DNA of 57,864 bases, from NCBI GenBank assembly GCA_001898825.1, contig MKVK01000042.1:1-57864 (forward strand), given 5' to 3'. This DNA is from Magnetospirillum sp. 64-120 (GTDB lineage: Bacteria; Pseudomonadota; Alphaproteobacteria; Rhodospirillales; Magnetospirillaceae). Positions within the stretch are counted from its first letter, which is position 1, and every line of letters starts with the position of its first letter. The notes under the pieces were generated by a model that had not been told where the DNA came from, searched no databases, and was given only the letters and a program-made list of their open reading frames with translations. Below are positions 7,442-15,127 of this stretch, piece after piece. The position numbers were made by a program, and so were the translations under genes.

Positions 7442-9052
7442 TTAGGGGACAAACAAGGTGGAGAGCTTCGTATCCGGCGTCTCGCTGACCAGGGCTTCCG
7501 CCAGTTCGTCGGCAAGCCCCGGCCATTTCTCGATTTCCGCCGCCGCGCCCTCGTAGGTGTAGCGCAGGTACATTTCCTGGCTGATGCAGGTGTGGACGAT
7601 GTAGCCCATGGGCGTCAGGCGATCCGGCCTCGTGCCGTCGTCCTCGTCGGCATCGTCGTCGGTTGCCGCCGCCGCGCTGGACTTTGGCGACCTCATCTCG
7701 ACCAGCTTCCAGTAATTCTCCGTGGTCAGGTGTTCGGCCAACGCGCTGGTGCCCAGGGCCTTGGCGCTCTCCACCACCCGATCAAGGACGAATTCGGTGA
7801 AACCGGGATGGGCGTTCAGCCGCTCGACGGCAAAAGTCTTGAAGTCCGGCACCTCGACCAGCCGGTCATAGGCGGCGAGCAGGAATTCCGGACTGTCCTG
7901 CACGAATTCCGCGCCGATCTCGATCTCGTCGTCCTCGGCGCAACGGCTGAGGTCGAAATCCCAATCCAGCAGCCCCATGTGGTCGCGGAACCAGCCGATA
8001 TCGAAGGTCAGCGCGTCCGGATGCATGCCCACCCAATCGCGGACGTATTGGGCAAGATCGGGGGCGTCGCCCCCGTGATAGTCGAAGAACTCCATCTCCA
8101 GCGCCTTGCGCAGTTTGATGCCCTGCGCGCCTTCCGCATAATACTGGCGGCGCTTTCCCATCTCGGAATTGGGGTTGGAGGCGTCGCAGCTCACCGTGAA
8201 GCCGTCATCCTTCAGCACCTTGCGCAAGGCCCGTTGCAACAGGGTGAAGAACGCCACGTCCTCGGGGCCGGTGATGCCCAGCATGTGGACCCAACGCTGG
8301 TTGCTGTCCGGCCCGAGAACGCCGTCTCGCAGCATGCGAGCAATGCTGCGCAGGATGGCGCTGCGATTGCGCACGGCCATGCCGCCGAAGGCCCAACCGT
8401 CGAAGGCTTGCTCGCCCCACTTGCCGCGGTCGCAATAGCCCTTGATCGCCTCGTACCACGCCAGCGCCCCATCGGGGCCGTCCACCGACAAGCCCTGCAT
8501 GACGTTCAACATGCGGGCCTTGCTGGGATCGCGGTTCTGGATCAGCCAATCGCAATTCAGCTTGGTCCAGGTCAAGCATTCCTCGAAGCTGTCGATGCAA
8601 TCCGCCTTGTCGCTGTGAACGCTGCCGGTGGGCACGTCCATGGCGATGGCGATATCGCTGATGGCTTCCTGCCATGCCAGGATTTCGGCGCGTTTGCCGT
8701 GGTATTCGTCCGGGGTCCAAATCCCCTGATAGACCTGGAAGCCGCCGCTGTCGCTGATGATGGTGGTGTCCTTGCGCCGCCGGTAAAGGGGCGCGTCGTT
8801 GACCAACGACCGTTCCACGTCGAGGCTGGAAACCCCGCCCGCGCTGTAAAGCGCCGCGTCGTACCGGAACAGCCCCTCGTCGCTGAGATAGTTGAACTGG
8901 TCGAACGAACGGAAGCCGTGCTCCTTGATCGCCTGGAACACGTCGTCCCGCTTGGAATAGGCATAGAAGCTGCTGTGAATGGCGGGAAAGACCGAGGCAA
9001 AATCCTTGCGCCAATGCCGGTAATCCAGGCTGGGATCGATCTCTACGCCCAT
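7442..9052 (-). CDS. TGT/DpdA-like 7-deazaguanine transglycosylase
   Basis: The 536-residue product has the core of the queuine/archaeosine tRNA-guanine transglycosylase fold. Key residues are Asp101 in ISDSGGFQVYQG (general-base position), Asp139 in AIAMDVP, Gln186-Gly187 in NVMQGL, Gly223-Gly224 in WAFGGMAV, and Asp290 in VSCDASNP at the nucleophile position. TGT enzymes swap guanine for a 7-deazaguanine base; DpdA relatives do so in DNA in phages and genomic islands. The CxCxxC-His zinc motif of bacterial tRNA TGT is absent, and about 200 extra C-terminal residues include an acidic stretch (TDDDADEDD). Gene context (two QueD-like proteins, two glycosyltransferases, on an island) fits DNA or other nucleic-acid modification better than housekeeping queuosine synthesis. 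The start overlaps the preceding gene by ten bases. Confidence 0.82.
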   Translation of the reverse strand: MGVEIDPSLDYRHWRKDFASVFPAIHSSFYAYSKRDDVFQAIKEHGFRSFDQFNYLSDEGLFRYDAALYSAGGVSSLDVERSLVNDAPLYRRRKDTTIISDSGGFQVYQGIWTPDEYHGKRAEILAWQEAISDIAIAMDVPTGSVHSDKADCIDSFEECLTWTKLNCDWLIQNRDPSKARMLNVMQGLSVDGPDGALAWYEAIKGYCDRGKWGEQAFDGWAFGGMAVRNRSAILRSIARMLRDGVLGPDSNQRWVHMLGITGPEDVAFFTLLQRALRKVLKDDGFTVSCDASNPNSEMGKRRQYYAEGAQGIKLRKALEMEFFDYHGGDAPDLAQYVRDWVGMHPDALTFDIGWFRDHMGLLDWDFDLSRCAEDDEIEIGAEFVQDSPEFLLAAYDRLVEVPDFKTFAVERLNAHPGFTEFVLDRVVESAKALGTSALAEHLTTENYWKLVEMRSPKSSAAAATDDDADEDDGTRPDRLTPMGYIVHTCISQEMYLRYTYEGAAAEIEKWPGLADELAEALVSETPDTKLSTLFVP

Positions 9053-9387
9053 GACAACACCGCTCCGTTTTCACCGTCTTCGCTGATGTCGATATCCACC
9101 GCGCGACCCGGATAGCGCTCCGCGATCCGCGCATACAATTCCTCGGCCATCATTTCGCAGCTTCGCCCGTCGAGGCCGAGGGTGCGGGCGTCGTACAACA
9201 GCTCCAGCCATTCCTGGAAAAGGTGGAATTCGATGTCGCGGTCGTTGTGGCGCACCTCGATGGACACCTTGAACCAGAAGGTGTGTCGGTGGGTGTGGGC
9301 CAGATAATCGACCTCGGCGGGGGCACCGGCATAGCGGTGCAGGCCACGCTTGCGGAAGGTCACATAGATCATGCGCCGCACCATCAT
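9043..9387 (-). CDS. Short divergent QueD-like (T-fold) protein
   Basis: The 114-residue product can be laid over QueD: RGLHRYAG near the N-terminus, LAHTHRHTFWFKVSIEV in place of the LHGHS strand, IEFHLFQEWLE in place of the IDF helix, RSCEMMAEELYARI in place of the PTSE helix, and DISEDGENGA where QueD has its terminal Glu. Several histidines for a metal site are kept, but spacing differs and the catalytic Cys before HGH is not obvious; the only cysteine lies in SCEMM. It is probably a paralog with a changed reaction or a structural subunit. The start at 9387 overlaps the glycosyltransferase stop (ATGA); an ATG at 9372 is possible. Confidence 0.7.
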   Translation of the reverse strand: MMVRRMIYVTFRKRGLHRYAGAPAEVDYLAHTHRHTFWFKVSIEVRHNDRDIEFHLFQEWLELLYDARTLGLDGRSCEMMAEELYARIAERYPGRAVDIDISEDGENGAVLSWA

Positions 9388-10529
9388 GCCCCCACGAGAT
9401 GCTGGTAAAGGGGCGTGGCGGTCAGATAGCGCGCCTTCAGGGCCTGCTCCTGCCGGGCGATTTCAGCCTGCATCCTGGGCGTGGCGTAATCGTCCATCAG
9501 CGTGCGGATATAGGAGACCAGGAAGTCCTTGTTGGCCCGATAGGCATCCCAATTGGCCGTCCAGTCGCTGGGATACAGAAACGGCGCGCTGTATTGCTCG
9601 TTATAGGCCAGCCGCCGAGGCGATAGCGGCATGGCCCCGGCGATGGTGGCCTCGGCCTGGGCGATACCCAGCGTCTCTTGCAGCGCGGCGCTGAACGACA
9701 TTTTCGCCTGCCCCAACAGCGCATGGTATTGCGGCTTGGTGAGACTTTGCTCCTGGCACACGACCCAGTCGTATTGCGGCAGGGTGGCAGCCAAGTCCTT
9801 GAAGATGTCGAGCTGCTTTTCCGGGGCCAGCCGGTGGGGGAACAAGATGAGGTTGGGCCGTTGCTCGGGCGGCAGGCGATGGGGCGGCAGCTCGTCCCAC
9901 AGATATTCGTTGGGATAGCCGCTGTAGGCGGCGTGGTCGCCCATCTCGTCGTCATCGATCTTGAGGACGCGGGAGAACAGCCCCCAATGGAACGAGGTGG
10001 TGAAGAAGTTGCGGTCGATGGCCCAGAACAGCGCCCGCTCGGTCGCATAGGACCACCTTTTGTCGGTGATGTTGCGGCCCAGGAAGTCCCAGGGATCATA
10101 GGAGCCCGCATGCCAGATCGCCGAGATGTCCCAACTTACATCAAGTAAGTTCCGCATATAGGCGAGTTGCAGGATGCCGGGATGCCACGCGTCGGTGACC
10201 AGTACCTTGTCGCCATCGCGGACCAAGCCCGCCTCGACCATGCCGATGAAGCGGTTGATCTGCTGGTTCTTCCACAGATTGGTGGTGGCGAAGTTGAGGA
10301 ATGCCCCGGCGCTGGCCCGCTGCGTGCCGCCATCGCCCGGCACGTTGACGATGTTGAGCGCACCGCTGTCGATGGCTTCCTGGCCGAAACCCGCCGGGTC
10401 CATGTGAACCCGCGCCGCGATCCCCTGGGCCTCGGCATGGGCTGCGATCTGCCGAGGAACGCCCGCGAACCACTGCGCCGTGTAGCGCGTCTCGATGGGT
10501 TCCAGCGACAATATCCAGATGGTGTGCAT
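9384..10529 (-). CDS. GT-B-like glycosyltransferase, first gene of modification operon
   Basis: The 381-residue product starts MHTIWILSLEPIETRY and has two Rossmann-like halves. The C-terminal half has the GT4-like order LILFPHRLAPEKQLDIF (about 227-243), then QETLGIAQAEATIAGAMPL (284-302) and YSAPFLYPSDW, the usual nucleotide-sugar site. The spacing and motifs (PHR...EK, E..G.A..EA...G..PL.P, FLYP) recall the family of GTDC1/QTMAN, which mannosylates queuosine in tRNA. That resemblance is by eye and needs a profile search. It is the first gene of the operon; a TTG eight codons upstream is less likely than the ATG at 10529. It carries an ACTTAC-N5-GTAAGT palindrome inside its coding sequence (10134-10150). 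Confidence 0.72.
   Translation of the reverse strand: MHTIWILSLEPIETRYTAQWFAGVPRQIAAHAEAQGIAARVHMDPAGFGQEAIDSGALNIVNVPGDGGTQRASAGAFLNFATTNLWKNQQINRFIGMVEAGLVRDGDKVLVTDAWHPGILQLAYMRNLLDVSWDISAIWHAGSYDPWDFLGRNITDKRWSYATERALFWAIDRNFFTTSFHWGLFSRVLKIDDDEMGDHAAYSGYPNEYLWDELPPHRLPPEQRPNLILFPHRLAPEKQLDIFKDLAATLPQYDWVVCQEQSLTKPQYHALLGQAKMSFSAALQETLGIAQAEATIAGAMPLSPRRLAYNEQYSAPFLYPSDWTANWDAYRANKDFLVSYIRTLMDDYATPRMQAEIARQEQALKARYLTATPLYQHLVGA
10134..10150. promoter_or_regulatory. Palindrome ACTTAC-N5-GTAAGT, copy 1 (intragenic)
   Basis: ACTTACATCAAGTAAGT lies inside the GT-B gene. The same 6-5-6 inverted repeat occurs at 14880 and 18138. Its intragenic position makes it the least certain regulatory site of the three. 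Confidence 0.4.
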
Positions 10530-10755
10530 GGTGGCGTGCCGCCCTGGTGACAATGTCTTCGGGCGGGCACGCTATGACGGTCGGGATGGGCCGGGTATTG
10601 GGGGAGTCCCCCAATGGACGGGCGTAATGGCACCTCAATGCGGCGGACGCAGTCCCAAATGCAAAAGATTTGGTGGCAACGTATCCACAAGGACAAAAGC
10701 ACATTCATTTTCGCTGGACAGACCGGAGCAGCCTTTGGCCAGTTCTAAAGATGGA

Positions 10756-12309
10756 TTAGCCCTGGCGCAGCCTCCCCATAGCTTTGGAGTTGAGGATAAT
10801 TTCATGTTGCTCATCAGAGGTCATGCCACCGCCTGGAATTCTTTCAGCACGAAGGCGACAGGATATCCGGCGTCGCGGGGCATCGACGGTTACAACATTC
10901 ATCGACATATAGGTTGTTCCGGGGCTGTCAGTTTCAACCTTGCCAACTGATGATCCGCACCCAACGATGGTCATGTCTTTGTGCGTGTCAACCCTGGGAA
11001 TATGTTTGTGGCCATGCAAAACAAGACCGATCTTTCTTGCCTGTAACCAGCTAATGAAGTCTCCTGCTGACTCAAGAGACTCTGTCTTTTCAAAAGACTT
11101 CCCCAAGAATTTTTCATACCAAGGCTGACGGTACCACGATGGCCGCTCTACGGGGATAGGGTGATGATGGAGCAGTGCGGCCAGAACAAATTGTTGTGCA
11201 AATTCTGGAGACCGATCTAACGCTTGGCCCACGTCAAGGTACTCTGTCTCGTCAATCTGTCCACGTGCAAGATTTCCTCCCCGAACAGAATTGAAGCAGG
11301 CAAAGCCAACTTGGCACCGTTCGAACCATCGCACTCGATCGACCTGGATTCGAAGTGCATTTTGCAGCTCGGCACCCAACCACCCATCTTTTCGGACGTC
11401 ATGGTTGCCAAGCACGACAATCGGATCCTCACTACCAATGTTGTGCAAAAATTCAAGAAAGTCGCGAACAGCATCCAGGTGGACATCATCTGGCGTGTCC
11501 ATGAGATCCCCTGTCACTACAGGGAGAATCGGGGCAGACTCTCCAAGATCAGTTGACAGCTGCTGAATCAACTGCTTAACGCGAGGCAGGCGCCGCTGGG
11601 CAACCCGACTTCCCAAATGCAAATCGCTGAGATGGATAATGCGAAGCGGCGGGACGCTATCTGCACTCGAAACAAATTGCTCAGTATATTGGCTGTGGAG
11701 CAGATCAATATTCGGTATTCCTGGCATAACGGATAGGTGCGAAAACAGCCACTCAAGCGACTTTCTGGCGCGGGCGGCACTTTTCTCCAGTTCAAAGAAC
11801 GCAGCATCGCCATATGGGGTCCATAAAAGGACGCCGGGCCAGCGAGTAGCATTTGCCATTGCAACGCGAAAGGCTGGAAACAGATTGTCTAAATGAAGGT
11901 GATGGCCATCACCAATGCCCTCTTCAATCTGAAGAATAAGACCGGGATCGGAGGGTCTAATATGCACAAGATTTTGCAGCAGATCCCTGGAGCTTAGAAA
12001 GCGATCGAACTCCCAGTCCCCACTTGGCACAAGAAGCGCAGTCCACGGAACGTCTCTAAAATAATCACGAAGCGGGCGTAGAACCTCGCCGATATCGGCG
12101 TGGCGTAGATTCATTTCGACTCGATCAACCGCTCGGCGAAAGTCATAGTACCTGTCACGCGAGGCATAGAAATCATGGGGTGCAGCGTCTAGCAGCGCCT
12201 TCAAAGCAGACTTTGCCTCCCACTCGTTATCAAGAGTCGGAGTCACTCCCGATGGCTGCAGGATATGCGCAACCCAGTTCGCGTGTTTCCAGGAAAAACG
12301 AAATCCCAC
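10756..12309 (-). CDS. Calcineurin-like metallophosphoesterase with long N-terminal region
   Basis: Residues 222-460 hold the full metallophosphoesterase set: Asp229-x-His231 in LSDLHLGSR, Gly-Asp268 in VTGDLMD, Gly-Asn302-His303-Asp304 in LGNHDVRKDG, the histidines in LLHHHPIP (380-385), and Gly-His-x-His in LHGHKHIPRV (432-436). Such enzymes hydrolyse phosphodiesters or phosphomonoesters (cNMP, nucleic acid, nucleotides) with two metal ions. The first 220 residues are unusual for the family and unrecognised; they may form a sensing or binding domain. The start appears to be GTG at 12309, with a G-rich stretch upstream. It lies upstream of the modification operon on the same strand but is separated by about 225 bases, so a shared transcript is possible, not shown. 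Confidence 0.82.
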   Translation of the reverse strand: MGFRFSWKHANWVAHILQPSGVTPTLDNEWEAKSALKALLDAAPHDFYASRDRYYDFRRAVDRVEMNLRHADIGEVLRPLRDYFRDVPWTALLVPSGDWEFDRFLSSRDLLQNLVHIRPSDPGLILQIEEGIGDGHHLHLDNLFPAFRVAMANATRWPGVLLWTPYGDAAFFELEKSAARARKSLEWLFSHLSVMPGIPNIDLLHSQYTEQFVSSADSVPPLRIIHLSDLHLGSRVAQRRLPRVKQLIQQLSTDLGESAPILPVVTGDLMDTPDDVHLDAVRDFLEFLHNIGSEDPIVVLGNHDVRKDGWLGAELQNALRIQVDRVRWFERCQVGFACFNSVRGGNLARGQIDETEYLDVGQALDRSPEFAQQFVLAALLHHHPIPVERPSWYRQPWYEKFLGKSFEKTESLESAGDFISWLQARKIGLVLHGHKHIPRVDTHKDMTIVGCGSSVGKVETDSPGTTYMSMNVVTVDAPRRRISCRLRAERIPGGGMTSDEQHEIILNSKAMGRLRQG

Positions 12310-12646
12310 GGCGTGCCCCCGATCTTGGCGTTAAGGCTTTCCAAAGCGATGGCGCGATTGCGCCCAGCCTCAAGGAAATGACGGACGTTATCCTGAACAC
12401 AAGCCTACAAAGCTGCGACACCCTGAACAACCAAAAATCTTTCGATCGCCCATACACATTATCTTTGGGTGAAAAGTCGGTGCAACCTGTAGCTTTTCAC
12501 CATTGGTTCATGCCGTCGATAAAGACGGGGCCTCGTTTGCGATGTGAGCAACACGATCAGCATCGCCCATGCAGGTTCTTTCTCCCCCCACTATGCGCTC
12601 AGAACCTCAATCGCCCCGACAGGAGAGGTCGCTCCAGAAACAATAC
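12310..12646. other. Intergenic region, 337 bp
   Basis: No supported gene is seen. The segment lies between the phosphoesterase start and the 3' end of the response regulator gene (both on the minus strand) and probably contains the phosphoesterase promoter. No clear hairpin or repeat was noticed. Confidence 0.4.
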
Positions 12647-13255
12647 CTATCTGAGATGCCGTGATGCCCCCACCAGTTCCGCCAGCCCATTCACCCGCAT
12701 CTTGTCAAACACCCGCGCCCGATGGACTTCCGCCGTTTTCAGGCTGATGCCAAGGTCGGCGGCGACCTCCTTGGTGGCCTTGCCGTTGGCCAGCAGCCAG
12801 AACACTTCCCGTTCACGGGTGGTCAGCAGGCTGTAAAGCCGCATCGCATCAATCGCACGGCCATAGCGGGCGCAGAAATCACGGTGATGAGCGCAGGCGC
12901 TGGCGACATCGGCCAGCAGCTTGGCGTTGTCGATGGGCTTTTCGATGAAGCCCATTGCCCCTTGCTGCACCGCGTTGACGGCGGTGGGAATGTCGCCGTG
13001 GCCGGAAATCATAATCACCGGCATGTCGTGGCCGTGCGTCCGTGAGCGCCGGAAGACCTCGATGCCGCAATCCTCGCCCAGGCGCAGATCAACCAGGGCG
13101 CAGCCGATAGCGCGGATGTCGTGCTGGGCGATGAAGGTGTCGGCGTCACCATAGGGACGAGCGTCATAGCCGTTCGCCCGCAACAGCCAGACGATGGCCT
13201 CGCGGAAGCTGGCGTCGTCATCGACGACAGCCACGGCAAAAGGCGCTTCGGTCAT
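12647..13255 (-). CDS. FixJ-type response regulator paired with MASE1 kinase
   Basis: A 202-residue two-domain regulator. The receiver has Asp12-14 in VVDDD, phospho-acceptor Asp56 in LVDLRL, MISGHGDIPTAV and Lys106 in FIEKPID. The C-terminal LuxR-type helix-turn-helix spans about 138-195 (LTTREREVFWLL to GISLKTAEVHRARV). It starts at the ATG overlapping the kinase stop codon (ATGA), so kinase and regulator are coupled and form one two-component system. It closely resembles the orphan regulator at 2821. A plausible target is the palindrome at 14880-14896 upstream of its own operon. Confidence 0.9.
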   Translation of the reverse strand: MTEAPFAVAVVDDDASFREAIVWLLRANGYDARPYGDADTFIAQHDIRAIGCALVDLRLGEDCGIEVFRRSRTHGHDMPVIMISGHGDIPTAVNAVQQGAMGFIEKPIDNAKLLADVASACAHHRDFCARYGRAIDAMRLYSLLTTREREVFWLLANGKATKEVAADLGISLKTAEVHRARVFDKMRVNGLAELVGASRHLR

Positions 13256-14838
13256 AACGCCACCGGCAGCCAACAGGTGACGCAGGCGCCGCCATCGTTG
13301 TTGTTGGCGATCTCCAAATCGCCGCCATGGGCGGTCAGGATGGCCCGCGCGATAGGCAGGCCAAATCCGCTGCCGCCCGGCTTGGCCGAGGCGAACAGGG
13401 CATGGCCGTTGCGCAATGTGTCTTCCGCGAAGCCGGGGCCGCTGTCGCGCACGCAAAACATGGCCTTGCCGCTCTCTTCCGTCAACGCGACCAGCAAGGT
13501 CCGCTGGGACGCGGCGGCCATCGCCTCGCAGGCGTTGCGCACCAGATTGACCGCCAATTGCTGAAGGGTGGCACGATCGCCCAAGACCACCGCCGTGCAT
13601 CCGTCCAACTCGAATTGGGCCGATACGCCGCTGTCGTCGCAAATTTGACGCAGCAGCGGCACCACGTCGCCCATCACCGCCGCCAGCCTCAGTACTTCGC
13701 GTCTGCCGGTGGCCTGGTCGAACTGCGCCTGGTTGGCGGCGATGATCTCGCGCACCCGCTGCACCTCGCGCTCAAGCCGCCCGGTGATTTCCGGCAGTTC
13801 CGCCGGATCGACATTTCCCCGCTCCGCCATGGTGTGCAGCGCCTGGGCATAGGTGGAGGCGGAGGCCAAGGGTTGCCTGATCTCGTGCGCCAGCTTGGAT
13901 GCCGTTTCGTGGGTGGTGAAGTGGCGGTACGCCTTGTCCAGGGCCGTTTCCTGCTTGCGCAGCTTACGCAACGCCCCTTCGCGATCCTCCACCGCCCCGG
14001 CGATGATCAGGCTGAGATAGCCGATGGACAGCATGAAGTAAGGGGCACCGGCCACGACCGCATGGTCAGGCTGCAACAGGCTGGCTGCCGTGATCGACAC
14101 GTTGGCGAGCAGAGTGGACAAGGCCGCGCCCAGCACGCCGAAGGCTACCGCGTTCCACGCCACCGGCAGCATGACGAAATAGGAGAAGCGCCCCTGGTCG
14201 TGACCCAGCAGCAGTTCCGCCACCTCCAGATACAGGATCAAGGCGGTCGCCAGCAGGCCGACGAACAGCACACGGCCATCACGCTGCCGGAAGTGGGATC
14301 GCCACGGACGGTTCAGCAGCAACAAGGTCGGCGCGAGGGTGACGATACCCAGCGCGTCACCAATGAAGAAGCGAGCAGCCAGCGGCCCATATTCCGACCA
14401 CGGGATCGCACCATCGGCGCAGAAGTTGAGGACGTTGATCGCGGCGACAATGGCAGGCGTGGCGAGAGACGCGGCGATGAAGCGGTGGATATGGGCCTGA
14501 CGGCTGAGGTCCACCGGCCCGCCAAGCCAGCGCCGCAGCAGCGCCACCCCAACCACATAGCCGGTCGGCGGGATCAGCCACGACAGCCAAGCGCCGGGCG
14601 TGGTGACGGCATAGGGGCCAAGCAGCACCACATATCCGATGCCAGCAGAGGCTAGCGGCCAAAACCGGGGAAAACGAAGCAGAAAGGCGAAGGTCAGTCC
14701 AGCGGGCGGATACCAAATGCTGACACCAGGGCCAACATTCATCGCCACCGCCGCCTTGTGGGCCAGAACCCAGACAACAGGGTAAAGCGCAATAATCACT
14801 GCCTTGCGCAGCCCATCGCGGCTCGACGGCGGCACCAT
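13252..14838 (-). CDS. MASE1-domain sensor histidine kinase
   Basis: The 528-residue product begins with about eight membrane segments (residues 10-285) of the MASE1 type, marked by GVSIWYPPAGLTFAFLLRFP near the N-terminus and a central LAARFFIGDALGIVTLAP. A short linker leads to the phospho-acceptor His318 in KLAHEIRQPLASAS, a dimerisation helix, then an ATP-binding domain with NLVRNACEAM (N box), DSGPGF (G1) and GSGFGLPIAR (G2). The ligand of MASE1 is not generally known. The start at 14838 has AGAGG six bases upstream; a TTG two codons earlier is less likely. It is the first gene of a two-gene operon with the response regulator at 12647. Confidence 0.9.
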   Translation of the reverse strand: MVPPSSRDGLRKAVIIALYPVVWVLAHKAAVAMNVGPGVSIWYPPAGLTFAFLLRFPRFWPLASAGIGYVVLLGPYAVTTPGAWLSWLIPPTGYVVGVALLRRWLGGPVDLSRQAHIHRFIAASLATPAIVAAINVLNFCADGAIPWSEYGPLAARFFIGDALGIVTLAPTLLLLNRPWRSHFRQRDGRVLFVGLLATALILYLEVAELLLGHDQGRFSYFVMLPVAWNAVAFGVLGAALSTLLANVSITAASLLQPDHAVVAGAPYFMLSIGYLSLIIAGAVEDREGALRKLRKQETALDKAYRHFTTHETASKLAHEIRQPLASASTYAQALHTMAERGNVDPAELPEITGRLEREVQRVREIIAANQAQFDQATGRREVLRLAAVMGDVVPLLRQICDDSGVSAQFELDGCTAVVLGDRATLQQLAVNLVRNACEAMAAASQRTLLVALTEESGKAMFCVRDSGPGFAEDTLRNGHALFASAKPGGSGFGLPIARAILTAHGGDLEIANNNDGGACVTCWLPVAL

Positions 14839-14879
14839 GAACAACCTCTATGACTTTCCCGCTGAACCCCAGGCCGCAA

Positions 14880-14896
14880 ACTTACATGCTGTAAGT
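14880..14896. promoter_or_regulatory. Palindrome ACTTAC-N5-GTAAGT, copy 2, upstream of the kinase operon
   Basis: ACTTACATGCTGTAAGT is an inverted repeat with six-base arms, centred about 50 bases upstream of the kinase start codon at 14838. The position fits an operator for autoregulation by the FixJ-like regulator, though the regulator-site link is inference. Confidence 0.6.
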
Positions 14897-15127
14897 TGGT
14901 CTGTCATGGGGTGGCAGCGGCAATCCGCACAAGAACATTGGGGGGGGGCGGCAGCACCGGTCCATTCGCAGCCGCAGGCGGCCTTGATGTCGCGACAGGC
15001 ACAAACCTGCAACTCCCTAGGACTAAGACAACCAAAACTGCGCCGGCCTCAGGAGAACGAAAGGGGGTGATATGAACTGCTCGCTGGGATATTGTTGGGC
15101 ACCCGTTTCCGGCGAGCAGCTTGGCTG

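Noticed and set aside
7307-9115. Long open frame (602 codons) on the plus strand
   Set aside because: It is antisense to the transglycosylase gene; the minus-strand product has clear TGT motifs and the plus frame gives only Gly/Ala/Val/His-rich shadow sequence.
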